Below are positions 25,950 to 33,207 of a DNA stretch of 64,000 nucleotides, in pieces; the first letter of the stretch is position 1; each line of letters begins with the position of its first letter. The DNA comes from Pseudomonas sp. GOM7 (GTDB taxonomy: Bacteria; Pseudomonadota; Gammaproteobacteria; Pseudomonadales; Pseudomonadaceae). The position numbers and the translations under genes are program-made. Where the stretch lies: assembly GCF_026723825.1 (NCBI RefSeq), contig NZ_CP113519.1, positions 4,464,001 to 4,528,000 on the forward strand, given 5' to 3'. The notes under the pieces are model-generated. The model had not been told where the DNA came from, made no database searches, and saw only the letters and a program-made list of their open reading frames with translations.

Positions 25950-27506
25950 TCAGATCAACGCTTCAATCAGGCGCGGCCCACGAGCGTTCATCGCGGACTG
26001 GTACTGCTGGTTGAACTCTTCGGCGGTGGTAGCACGGCTCGCTTCCACACCCATGCCTTCGGCAAGCTTCACCCAGTTCATTTCCGGGTTGTGCAGGTCG
26101 AGCATCGACAGCGCCTTGCTGCCTGCGGCCTCAGCGCCAACACGTTGCAGTTCGATATTCAGAATGCTGTAGGAACGATTGGCGTAAATGACCACCGTGA
26201 CATCCAGGTTCTCCCGCGCCATCGTCCACAACGCCTGCATGGAAAACGCTGCGCCACCATCGCCATGGGGGCATATGACCTTGCGATCCGGCGCGGCAAC
26301 CGCCGCACCTATGGCGAGAGTGATACCCGAGCCGATCGCGCCACCGGTCAGGGGCAGATGAGTGAAGGGACGAGCCGCGGCCATGGCTGTATGCAGCGCC
26401 ACCCCAGCCGTTGTGGACTCATCCGCGAATATCGCATTTTCAGGGGTGAATTCGGCTATCGCCTGAGCGACTGCCTGTGCAGTCAGTTGCCCGCTGGCAA
26501 GGCCTGGAAGATGGAAAGGGGTACGGCGAACGTCCTGTCTGGATGCGTTCAAGGCTTCTGAAAGACCCTCGAGTGCGCCAACACTGTCCTCGTGAGGGAG
26601 CGTCAGATAGCTGATGGAACACTGGTCGGGGGTGCACCAGCTCGACTTTCCTGGATAGGCAAAGAATGAAACCGGCGGCTTGGTTCCTACCAGGATGAGT
26701 TGCTCGACATCGGCCAGCGACTCGACGATTTTTTCCGCCAGATACGGAACACGTTCCACCGTGACCCGACCCGCACCGAGCTCCATATGAGGAGAGAAGG
26801 TATCGCACAACAGCCGTGCGCCCGTTGCCGCCTGGATCCGCCCGGCTGCCTCCAGGCCGTCACCATGGAGAGCAGCTCCGCGCATGAGAAGTGCAGTCTT
26901 CTTGCCGTTACGTAGCAGCGCAGCCACGTGCTCGACAACAGAAGAGGAAACCGCTGCAGGGCTGATGTCCGGCAACAAGCCTGCCGCGTGGTCGGCTTCA
27001 TTCCAGGCCGTGTCGGCCGGAAGGATCAAGGTTGCCACACCACCTGGCGCGGAGCGTGCTGCCTGCACGGCTCGCGCGGTATCACCCGCTACTGTTTTCG
27101 CGCTACGAGACTCATGAATCCAGGCGGATACCGGCCGGGCAAACCCCACGATATCGGATGTGAGCAGTGCATCGTACTGCAGATGGTAGGTGGCATGATC
27201 ACCCACGATGTTCACGATAGGTGTATTGGCACGCCGGGCGTTGTGCAGATTGGCCAGGCCGTTGGCAAGGCCGGGCCCCAGGTGAAGCAACGTTGCGGCC
27301 GGCTTCCCGGCAATGCGCCCGTACCCATCCGCAGCCCCCGTAACGATCCCCTCGAAGAGACATAGAATGCTGCGCATCTCTGGCACGGAATCCAGAGCCG
27401 CGACGAAATGCATTTCTGAAGTTCCTGGGTTTCCAAAACAAACATCGACATCGCAATTGACTAACGTCTGTAAAAGGGATCTGGCACCGTTCATTTTTGT
27501 TTTCAT
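25950..27506 (-). CDS. Thiamine diphosphate-dependent decarboxylase (acetolactate synthase/benzoylformate decarboxylase family)
   Basis: 518 aa. CFGNPGTSEMHFVAAL with the conserved Glu in CLFEGIVTGAADGYGR form the PYR domain, a central domain follows, and the ThDP/Mg2+ motif is GDGG...NRSY in the C-terminal PP domain. The sequence resembles the uncharacterised IlvX/benzoylformate-decarboxylase-like branch rather than true acetolactate synthase, and there is no small subunit. The expected reaction is decarboxylation of a 2-oxo acid to an aldehyde, or carboligation. It precedes the aldehyde dehydrogenase gene. An island operator lies 150 bp upstream (27657-27670), and another copy of the motif falls inside codons 13-17 of this gene (27457-27470). 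Confidence 0.88.
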   Translation of the reverse strand: MKTKMNGARSLLQTLVNCDVDVCFGNPGTSEMHFVAALDSVPEMRSILCLFEGIVTGAADGYGRIAGKPAATLLHLGPGLANGLANLHNARRANTPIVNIVGDHATYHLQYDALLTSDIVGFARPVSAWIHESRSAKTVAGDTARAVQAARSAPGGVATLILPADTAWNEADHAAGLLPDISPAAVSSSVVEHVAALLRNGKKTALLMRGAALHGDGLEAAGRIQAATGARLLCDTFSPHMELGAGRVTVERVPYLAEKIVESLADVEQLILVGTKPPVSFFAYPGKSSWCTPDQCSISYLTLPHEDSVGALEGLSEALNASRQDVRRTPFHLPGLASGQLTAQAVAQAIAEFTPENAIFADESTTAGVALHTAMAAARPFTHLPLTGGAIGSGITLAIGAAVAAPDRKVICPHGDGGAAFSMQALWTMARENLDVTVVIYANRSYSILNIELQRVGAEAAGSKALSMLDLHNPEMNWVKLAEGMGVEASRATTAEEFNQQYQSAMNARGPRLIEALI

Positions 27507-27656
27507 GCAAACACCGTCATGGAAGGGAGTTCAGGCGTCGCAGTCCCAATCAAGGCAATGATCTAAAGGCTCCGTCACGCCTTGGCTCGAGCATGCGATT
27601 GCACGCCACCGGTAAGGCCTTCAGCTATGCGAAAGAATCACATCGGCTCAAGAATC

Positions 27657-27670
27657 CTGACTTTAGTCAG
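27657..27670. promoter_or_regulatory. Island operator copy 7, upstream of the ThDP decarboxylase-ALDH operon
   Basis: CTGACTTTAGTCAG, extended to 16 bp by flanking C and G, is symmetric except at its two central bases. It marks the right-hand promoter of the island. The stretch 27507-27888 contains no supported gene besides this site. From about 27780 the sequence returns to the GC-rich style of the core chromosome, so the island junction is probably here. Confidence 0.65.
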
Positions 27671-27888
27671 GTTAAGGCGAAGAATGCTTTGCCCGCAAGA
27701 GGCAATCGCCCTATCCGCCATTGCCTGCGGCGCCACGCGATAACGGCGAACCGCCAGCGTGCTGGCCGGTCTGAGAAGTACCGGTAAAGCCGGCACGATG
27801 AAGCCCCCTGGCTCAGCCGAGCCGGCCCGAACAACGGTTTTGCAATGTCGAACTGCTATAGTTGCGCCACTTTTTCCTGGAGGTGCTC

Positions 27889-28308
27889 ATGCGCACGAAA
27901 TCCCGTGTCATCGCTGGCGTCGTCGCCGCAACCCTGCTCGCTCAACTCAGTGCCTGCGGCACGATCTTCTACCCGGATCGTCGCGGCCAGATCGAGGGCA
28001 AGATCGACCCGCTGATCGCCGGTGCCAACGCCATCGGCATCCTCTTCTACGTGATTCCCGGCCTGATCGCCTTCGCCGTGGACTTCGCCACCGGCGCCAT
28101 CTACCTGCCGGAAGGCAAGACCGCCCAGGTCGATCCACAGCAACTCAAGCAGGTCATCGGGGCCGATGGCCAGGTCGACCAACTGGCGCTCAAGCAACTG
28201 ATCGAGAACAGCACCGGCCAGCAACTGCCGCTTGACGACCCGCGTCTGATCCAGCACAGCGGCAGCAGCCAGCAACTGGCCGCCTACGGCCTGCGTCCGG
28301 CCGCCTGA
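27889..28308 (+). CDS. Small lipoprotein of unknown function
   Basis: 139 aa. An N-terminal signal ending in QLSAC gives a lipobox with Cys around residue 22, so the protein should be lipid-anchored. It is followed by CGTIFYPDRRGQIEGKIDPLIAGANAIGILFYVIPGLIAFAVDF, containing a hydrophobic segment, and a hydrophilic tail rich in Gln. ATG 27889 has a GGAGG ribosome binding site. As I recall, the PAO1 counterpart adjoins hrpB and the CDF transporter, which makes this the first core gene to the right of the island. No enzymatic motif is seen. Confidence 0.8.
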   Translation: MRTKSRVIAGVVAATLLAQLSACGTIFYPDRRGQIEGKIDPLIAGANAIGILFYVIPGLIAFAVDFATGAIYLPEGKTAQVDPQQLKQVIGADGQVDQLALKQLIENSTGQQLPLDDPRLIQHSGSSQQLAAYGLRPAA

Positions 28309-28312
28309 GATC

Positions 28313-29194
28313 ATGCACAACCCGCAGCATGCCAGGCTGATGCGCCTGGCCACCCGGGCAGCGCTGGCGGTGGCGCTGACCCTGGTGCTGGCTAAAGCCA
28401 TCGCCTGGTGGCTGAGTGGTTCGGTGAGCCTGCTGGCGGGGCTCACCGACTCGCTGCTCGATAGCGCCGCTTCGCTGATCAACCTGATCGCCGTGCACTT
28501 CGCCCTGCGCCCGGCAGACGACGATCACCGCTACGGCCATGGCAAGGCCGAAGCGCTGGCCGGTCTCGGCCAGGCGCTGTTCATCGGCGTCAGCGCCATC
28601 CTCATCGGCCTGCAGGGCGTCGAGCGTCTGCAATCGCCACAGACACTGGCTGCCGAAGGCGCCGGTATCGCCGTGATGCTGCTGTCACTGGCCCTGACCG
28701 TCGCCTTGCTGATCTTCCAGCGCAAGGTGGTACGCGAAACCGGCTCCACGGCCATCCATGCCGACTCCCTGCACTACCGCTCCGACATCATGCTCAACAG
28801 CAGCATTCTGCTTGCCCTGCTGCTGACCCGCTTAGGCTGGCAGCAAATGGATGCGCTCTTCGCCATCGGCATAGCCTTCTACATCTTCTGGAGCGCCATC
28901 AGCATCGTGCGCGGCGCCATCGCCGTGCTGATGGATGAAGAACTCCCCAGCGAAACCTCCCGGCACATGTACACGCTGGCCACAGCCGTACCCGGCGTAC
29001 TGGGTGCCCATGACCTGCGCACGCGTATCTCCGGCACGCGCTGGTTCGTCCAGTTGCACCTGGAACTGCCCGGCGAGATGAGCCTGTCCGAGGCCCACGC
29101 GCACTGCGAAGCGGTGGAAGCAGCGATCCGCCAGAACTACCCGCAGGCCGAAGTGCTGGTGCATGCCGACCCGCCCGAAGTAGTCCACCACTGA
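28313..29194 (+). CDS. fieF: Cation diffusion facilitator (FieF-like) metal efflux transporter
   Basis: 293 aa with six membrane helices and a cytoplasmic C-terminal domain. The metal-binding residues are in LTDSLLDSAASLINL (helix 2 Asp pair) and HADSLHYRSDI (helix 5 His/Asp pair), with the signature DDHRYGHGKAEALAGL after helix 2. Such proteins export Fe2+, Zn2+ or related divalent ions using the proton gradient. It follows the lipoprotein gene after four bases, so the two are probably co-transcribed. A hairpin follows the stop. The symbol reflects the closest E. coli type; metal preference is untested. Confidence 0.88.
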   Translation: MHNPQHARLMRLATRAALAVALTLVLAKAIAWWLSGSVSLLAGLTDSLLDSAASLINLIAVHFALRPADDDHRYGHGKAEALAGLGQALFIGVSAILIGLQGVERLQSPQTLAAEGAGIAVMLLSLALTVALLIFQRKVVRETGSTAIHADSLHYRSDIMLNSSILLALLLTRLGWQQMDALFAIGIAFYIFWSAISIVRGAIAVLMDEELPSETSRHMYTLATAVPGVLGAHDLRTRISGTRWFVQLHLELPGEMSLSEAHAHCEAVEAAIRQNYPQAEVLVHADPPEVVHH

Positions 29195-29219
29195 GCCGCC
29201 GAATCGCACGCATTAAAAA

Positions 29220-29235
29220 GGGGCCTTGCGGCCCC
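29220..29235 (+). terminator. GC-rich hairpin after the CDF transporter gene
   Basis: GGGGCC and GGCCCC arms around a TTGC loop, preceded by an A-run, 25 nt after the stop. The region from 29236 to 29521 has no convincing gene, only imperfect CCTGGTTGGGC repeats and the promoter of the Lrp gene. Confidence 0.55.
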
Positions 29236-29521
29236 CTCGGGAAATCTGTCCGGTGCTGGCAATGGTGTCGCCGCTTTCGTCGCCTGCCTGGTTGGGCAGT
29301 GCGGGCCCGGGTGCCGGTGCGATCCGGTGGGATCGTCGGCGCCGGCTCGCCTGGTTGGGCGAGGCCGGTAGGACTTTTCGTCCGGGCCGTGAAACTGAGA
29401 GAAAGCTTACGCCTGCTGCGCCGAGAGAAGATTGCGAATATTGCTTACAAACTTACCGATTGCGCAACCAATCACCAAAGGAGCACTATCTAGCGCAATC
29501 AAATAATGAGCCACTGAAAAA

Positions 29522-30001
29522 ATGGACAAACTCGACCGTTACGACCTGAACATTCTTGCCGAATTGCAGCGCAACGCTGCGCTGTCCAATCAGGAGCTGG
29601 CCGAACGCATCGGCCTGTCGCCCTCGCCCTGCTCGCGGCGGGTCAAGCAACTGGAAGACGACGGCTATATCATCGGCCAGGTGGCCCTGCTCGATCGCAA
29701 GAAGCTCGGCCTGAGCCTGACCGCCTACGTGCTGATTGGCATGGATCGCCACACTCCCGAGCGCTTCGAGCACTTTCAGGATGAGATTCGCAAATGCCCC
29801 GAAGTGCTGGAATGCTGCCTGGTCACCGGAATGGACGCCGACTACCAACTCAAGGTGGTGGTGCCGGACATGGATCATTACCAGAAGCTGCTGCTGGGTA
29901 CGCTGACGCGGATCGACGGGGTTTCCAGTGTGCGTTCGAGCTTCGTGCTGCAGCAGATTCTCTCCAGCACGCAGTTGCCCTTGCAGCACCTACGCGACTG
30001 A
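29522..30001 (+). CDS. Lrp/AsnC family transcriptional regulator
   Basis: 159 aa. The N-terminal winged helix-turn-helix is DRYDLNILAELQRNAALSNQELAERIGLSPSPCSRRVKQLEDDGYI (residues ~4-50), followed by the RAM ligand-binding domain (AYVLIGMDRHTPERFEHF ... GMDADYQLKVVVPDMDHYQKLL). Lrp-type proteins form octamers that respond to amino acids and control nearby or global metabolic genes. No neighbouring amino-acid gene points to a specific target. As I recall, the PAO1 locus also has an Lrp gene here. Confidence 0.93.
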   Translation: MDKLDRYDLNILAELQRNAALSNQELAERIGLSPSPCSRRVKQLEDDGYIIGQVALLDRKKLGLSLTAYVLIGMDRHTPERFEHFQDEIRKCPEVLECCLVTGMDADYQLKVVVPDMDHYQKLLLGTLTRIDGVSSVRSSFVLQQILSSTQLPLQHLRD

Positions 30002-30091
30002 AAGTCGCAGGGTGAAACCGATCATGCCGCGCACCAGGTCAGGGCGCGTATAATTTTCGCCCTGCGCTTTCCCTGCGAATAACGAGGCACC

Positions 30092-30310
30092 ATGGAAACC
30101 GAACAATTTGAAGCCCTGATGATGTACGTCCTGGTGGGCGGGCTGATCCTGTTCATGTTCTTCATCATCTGGGATCTGGCGAAGAAGTCCAAGGCCGGTC
30201 GCCTGGGTACCGCTATCCTGTTTCTCGGCCTGGGGCTATGCTTGTTCGCATTCCTGGCCAAGCCCATCATCACCTACATCATCGAGGTCACCCGCGGCAT
30301 TCACGGCTGA
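30092..30310 (+). CDS. DUF2788 small membrane protein
   Basis: 72 aa with two transmembrane helices (residues ~9-30 and ~40-62), a KKSKAGR basic loop between them, and the PIITYIIE segment characteristic of DUF2788. Function unknown. It lies between the Lrp gene and the globin gene with its own upstream GC-poor promoter-like stretch. Confidence 0.8.
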   Translation: METEQFEALMMYVLVGGLILFMFFIIWDLAKKSKAGRLGTAILFLGLGLCLFAFLAKPIITYIIEVTRGIHG

Positions 30311-30363
30311 ACCTCACCCGGAAACCCAGGCTGCCTGCCACTCGTCATTCACAAGGAACCTCA

Positions 30364-30756
30364 ATGACCGCCGCCGATCGTGTGATGCAAAGCTATGGCC
30401 GCTGCTGCGCCAGCCCGGATTTCTTCGATGCTTTCTACCGCCACTTCCTCGCCAGCTCGCCGCTGATCCGCGAGAAATTCGTCGATACCGACATGACTGC
30501 GCAGAAGCAATTGCTACGTCAGGGCATCCTCAATCTGGTGATGCACGCCCGCGGCATGCCTGACACCAAGCTGCGTGCCCTCGGCGAATCGCACTCGCGC
30601 CAGCGTCTGGACATTCGCCCCGAACTCTACGACCTGTGGCTCGACGCGCTGCTGCTGACCATCAGCGAGCACGACAAGGAGTACGATGCCAACGTGGGCC
30701 AGGCCTGGCGTGAAGTGCTGAACAAAGGTATCGCCGTGATCAAGGCCGGTTATTGA
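30364..30756 (+). CDS. Bacterial globin-like protein
   Basis: 130 aa, a single globin domain resembling the small group of bacterial globins. Helix segments CCASPDFFDAFYRHFLASSPLIREKFVDTDM (A-C/E region) and RLDIRPELYDLWLDALLLTISEHDKEYD are visible, with candidate haem-ligand His residues at LVMHARGM and in the SHSRQRLD segment. A haem-based oxygen or NO role is possible but unproven. ATG 30364 is used because AAGGAA lies seven bases upstream; the frame is open earlier, overlapping the DUF2788 gene. Confidence 0.8.
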   Translation: MTAADRVMQSYGRCCASPDFFDAFYRHFLASSPLIREKFVDTDMTAQKQLLRQGILNLVMHARGMPDTKLRALGESHSRQRLDIRPELYDLWLDALLLTISEHDKEYDANVGQAWREVLNKGIAVIKAGY

Positions 30757-30826
30757 TCCAGGTCATTTGTGCCAGGGCCGCCACCTGCGACAAATCGCCC
30801 GCGTCCCTGAGCGCGCTGCCAAATTA

Positions 30827-30875
30827 GGTGCGCACGGCACACCCGACCCACCCCGTAGGGTGCGCCATGCGCACC
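30827..30875. repeat. Dispersed inverted repeat (GTAGGGTGCGC family)
   Basis: Two 18-bp arms (30827-30844 and 30858-30875) are reverse complements at 16 of 18 positions. A single arm of the same family recurs at 35632-35652. The gap between the globin gene and rluE otherwise holds nothing recognisable. Confidence 0.75.
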
Positions 30876-30903
30876 AAGGCCTCTGCTCTCGGCCACGCCA
30901 TCC

Positions 30904-31524
30904 TCACGGGAGCAGCGCCGGCACCTCACGCCACTGCCCAGGCTGCAGGCCATCGAGCCGCCAGGGGCCAATGGCCACGCGCACCAGGCGCAGGGTGGGC
31001 AAACCCACCGCAGCGGTCATGCGCCGCACCTGGCGGTTGCGCCCCTCACGGATCACCAGCTCCAGCCAGGCCGTCGGCACGCTCTTGCGAAAGCGCACCG
31101 GCGGGTTGCGCTGCCACAGCTCGGGCTCATCCAGGCGCCGCGCCTCGGCCGGCAGGGTCGGGCCGTCATTGAGCGTCACGCCATCACGTAGCTGCTGCAG
31201 TTGTTCCTCGCTCGGCTCCCCCTCCACCTGCACCCAGTAGGTCTTTGGCAACTTGTGCTTGGGGTCGGCGATGCGTGACTGCAAACGGCCGTCGTTGGTC
31301 AGCAGCAGCAGGCCTTCGCTGTCTCGATCCAGACGCCCGGCCGGATAGACGCCAGGTACTTCGACGAAATCCTTGAGGGTGGCACGTCCCTGATCGTCAT
31401 TGAACTGGGTGAGCACATCGAACGGCTTGTTGAGGATCAACAGGCGCGGCTGTGCAGGTGGCGCCTTGGCCACGCGACGAGGGGCAACGGGGCGGCGACT
31501 GGAGAGGGAACGAGGGCGCGACAT
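30904..31524 (-). CDS. rluE: 23S rRNA pseudouridine synthase RluE type
   Basis: 206 aa of the RsuA/RluB/E/F family. A basic N-terminal tail precedes LILNKPFDVLTQF, and the catalytic motif is AGRLDRDSEGLLLLTNDG, in which the second Asp is the nucleophile. Further conserved blocks are KTYWVQVEG and EGRNRQVRRMTAAVG. RluE modifies a uridine in helix 89 of 23S rRNA (U2457 in E. coli). It lacks the separate S4 domain that RluB and RsuA have, consistent with RluE. Confidence 0.9.
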   Translation of the reverse strand: MSRPRSLSSRRPVAPRRVAKAPPAQPRLLILNKPFDVLTQFNDDQGRATLKDFVEVPGVYPAGRLDRDSEGLLLLTNDGRLQSRIADPKHKLPKTYWVQVEGEPSEEQLQQLRDGVTLNDGPTLPAEARRLDEPELWQRNPPVRFRKSVPTAWLELVIREGRNRQVRRMTAAVGLPTLRLVRVAIGPWRLDGLQPGQWREVPALLP

Positions 31525-31647
31525 GCAACGAACTTCGGTCAGACAGGGCTACGCAGTGTAACTCACGATAAACGCCGCTGATGGTGCTTCCCTGATCGAC
31601 AATGGCAGCTAAGCTGCTGATTCACCCTCTGCATGCAGGAGCCACCG

Positions 31648-32679
31648 ATGAGCAATAGCGCCGAACTCGCCACCTTCACCGGCTGGGCCGCCACCACGCC
31701 CAAGGCGCCACTGGAGCGCCTGAGCTATGACCCTGGCCCGCTCGGCGCCGAAGAAGTCGAGGTCGCGGTGGAGTACTGCGGCATCTGCCATTCCGACCAG
31801 TCGATGATCGACAACGAATGGGGCAATGCACGCTACCCCTTCATCCCCGGCCATGAGGTGGTCGGCACCATCGTCCGCCTCGGCGAGCAGGCGCGCGGCC
31901 TCAAGCTGGGCCAGCGGGTCGGCATCGGCTGGTACAAGGGTAGCTGCATGCATTGCGGCTCGTGCATGGAAGGCTCACACCAGTTGTGCCGCTCGGTGAA
32001 GCCGACCATCGTTGGCAGCCACGGCGGTTTCGCCGACCGCCTGCGCTCGCACTGGGCCTGGGCCGTGCCACTGCCCGATGGCCTCGACCCAGCGCTGGTC
32101 GGCCCGCTGTTCTGTGCTGGCTCGACAGTGTTCAGCCCGCTGCTGGAATTCGACATCAAGCCCACCGACCGCGTCGGCGTGGTCGGCATCGGCGGCCTCG
32201 GCCATCTGGCGCTGCGCTTTCTCAACGCCTGGGGCTGCGAGGTGACCGCCTTCACCTCGTCGCTGAACAAGCAGGATGAAGCCAAGCGCCTGGGTGCGCA
32301 CAAGGTGGTGGCTTCCACCGACAGCGCGGCGCTGAAGGCCATTGCCGGTACCCTGGATTTCCTCCTGGTCACTGCCAGTGCCGACCTCGACTGGCCAGCG
32401 CTGATTGGCACCCTGCGCGGCAAGGGCCGGCTGCACTTCGTCGGCATCGTGCCCAGCGCCATCCCGGTGCATGTGTTCAATCTGATCCCGCAGCAGAAGA
32501 GCCTCTCCGGCTCGCCGGTGGGCTCGCCGAAAACCATGGCCACCATGCTCGAGTTCTGCGCGCGGCACCAGATCCTCCCGCAGGTCGAGCAGTTCCCCAT
32601 GAGCCAGGTGAACGCGGCCATCGACCATCTGCGCAGCGGCAAGGCGCGCTACCGCGTGGTGCTGGACGCCAGCAAATGA
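31648..32679 (+). CDS. Zinc-dependent alcohol dehydrogenase, YahK/CAD-like
   Basis: 343 aa medium-chain dehydrogenase. The catalytic zinc site is CGICHSD plus GHEVVGTI; the structural zinc has four Cys in CMHCGSCMEGSHQLC; the coenzyme fold is GVVGIGGLGHLALRF. The closest pattern is YahK/cinnamyl-alcohol-dehydrogenase-like NADPH-dependent aldehyde reductases, which detoxify a broad range of aldehydes. ATG 31648 has CAGGAG upstream and is preferred over ATG 31633. It is followed by a GNAT gene in the same direction. Confidence 0.9.
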   Translation: MSNSAELATFTGWAATTPKAPLERLSYDPGPLGAEEVEVAVEYCGICHSDQSMIDNEWGNARYPFIPGHEVVGTIVRLGEQARGLKLGQRVGIGWYKGSCMHCGSCMEGSHQLCRSVKPTIVGSHGGFADRLRSHWAWAVPLPDGLDPALVGPLFCAGSTVFSPLLEFDIKPTDRVGVVGIGGLGHLALRFLNAWGCEVTAFTSSLNKQDEAKRLGAHKVVASTDSAALKAIAGTLDFLLVTASADLDWPALIGTLRGKGRLHFVGIVPSAIPVHVFNLIPQQKSLSGSPVGSPKTMATMLEFCARHQILPQVEQFPMSQVNAAIDHLRSGKARYRVVLDASK

Positions 32680-32738
32680 CAGCACGGGCGCAGAGCTGGC
32701 ACGCTCTGCGCCCTGCTTTGCTCAAGATAACTGCCATC

Positions 32739-33185
32739 ATGCCGCTGATTCTCGACACCCCTACCGACGCCGAACTGCCCACCCTGGTAGAAATCTGGGA
32801 GGCCGCCGTGCGCGCCACCCATCACTTCCTGCCGGAAAGCGACCTGCAGGTGATCAAGCCGTTGCTGCGCGGGCAGTATTTCCCGGCCGTGCAATTGACC
32901 TACGCACGCGATGAGTCGGGTCGGATACTGGGCTTTCTCGGCACCAGCGAAGGCATGGTGGAAATGCTCTTCGTCGACCCGGCCTGCCACGGCCAGGGCG
33001 TGGGCAAGCGACTGATGCGCCATGCCATCGACGAGCTGGGCGCCACCCGCGTCGACGTCAACGAACAGAACCCGCAGGCCGTGGGTTTCTACCAGTATCT
33101 GGGCTTCGTCGTGACCGACCGCTCACGCCTGGATGGCGGCGGTAGGCCCTTTCCCATCCTGCATATGCAACTCGCAGGATCGTAA
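32739..33185 (+). CDS. GNAT N-acetyltransferase, YjaB-like
   Basis: 148 aa. The GNAT core is seen as IWEAAVRATHHFL, MLFVDPACHGQGVGKRLM (acetyl-CoA loop) and DVNEQNPQAVGFYQYLGFVVTDRS. The last block and the ending GRPFPILHM match YjaB-type enzymes, whose substrate is not settled. The frame runs back to 32676, overlapping the dehydrogenase stop, but ATG 32739 starts at the conserved domain. It is probably co-transcribed with the upstream dehydrogenase. Confidence 0.85.
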   Translation: MPLILDTPTDAELPTLVEIWEAAVRATHHFLPESDLQVIKPLLRGQYFPAVQLTYARDESGRILGFLGTSEGMVEMLFVDPACHGQGVGKRLMRHAIDELGATRVDVNEQNPQAVGFYQYLGFVVTDRSRLDGGGRPFPILHMQLAGS

Positions 33186-33207
33186 CCCCCCCCGAAAACA
33201 CGCCCAC

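Noticed and set aside
12503..27780. Attachment-site direct repeats at the island ends
   Set aside because: GCCGGATGCCATGAA near 12560 and GCCGGCACGATGAA near 27790 look alike but match poorly; there is no integrase or tRNA gene at either end.
29390..29410. AACTGAGAG resembling part of a TPP riboswitch
   Set aside because: The remaining conserved blocks are missing and the downstream gene is an Lrp regulator.
29226..29549. 107-codon frame upstream of the Lrp gene
   Set aside because: No ribosome binding site, no family resemblance, and it overlaps the Lrp start.
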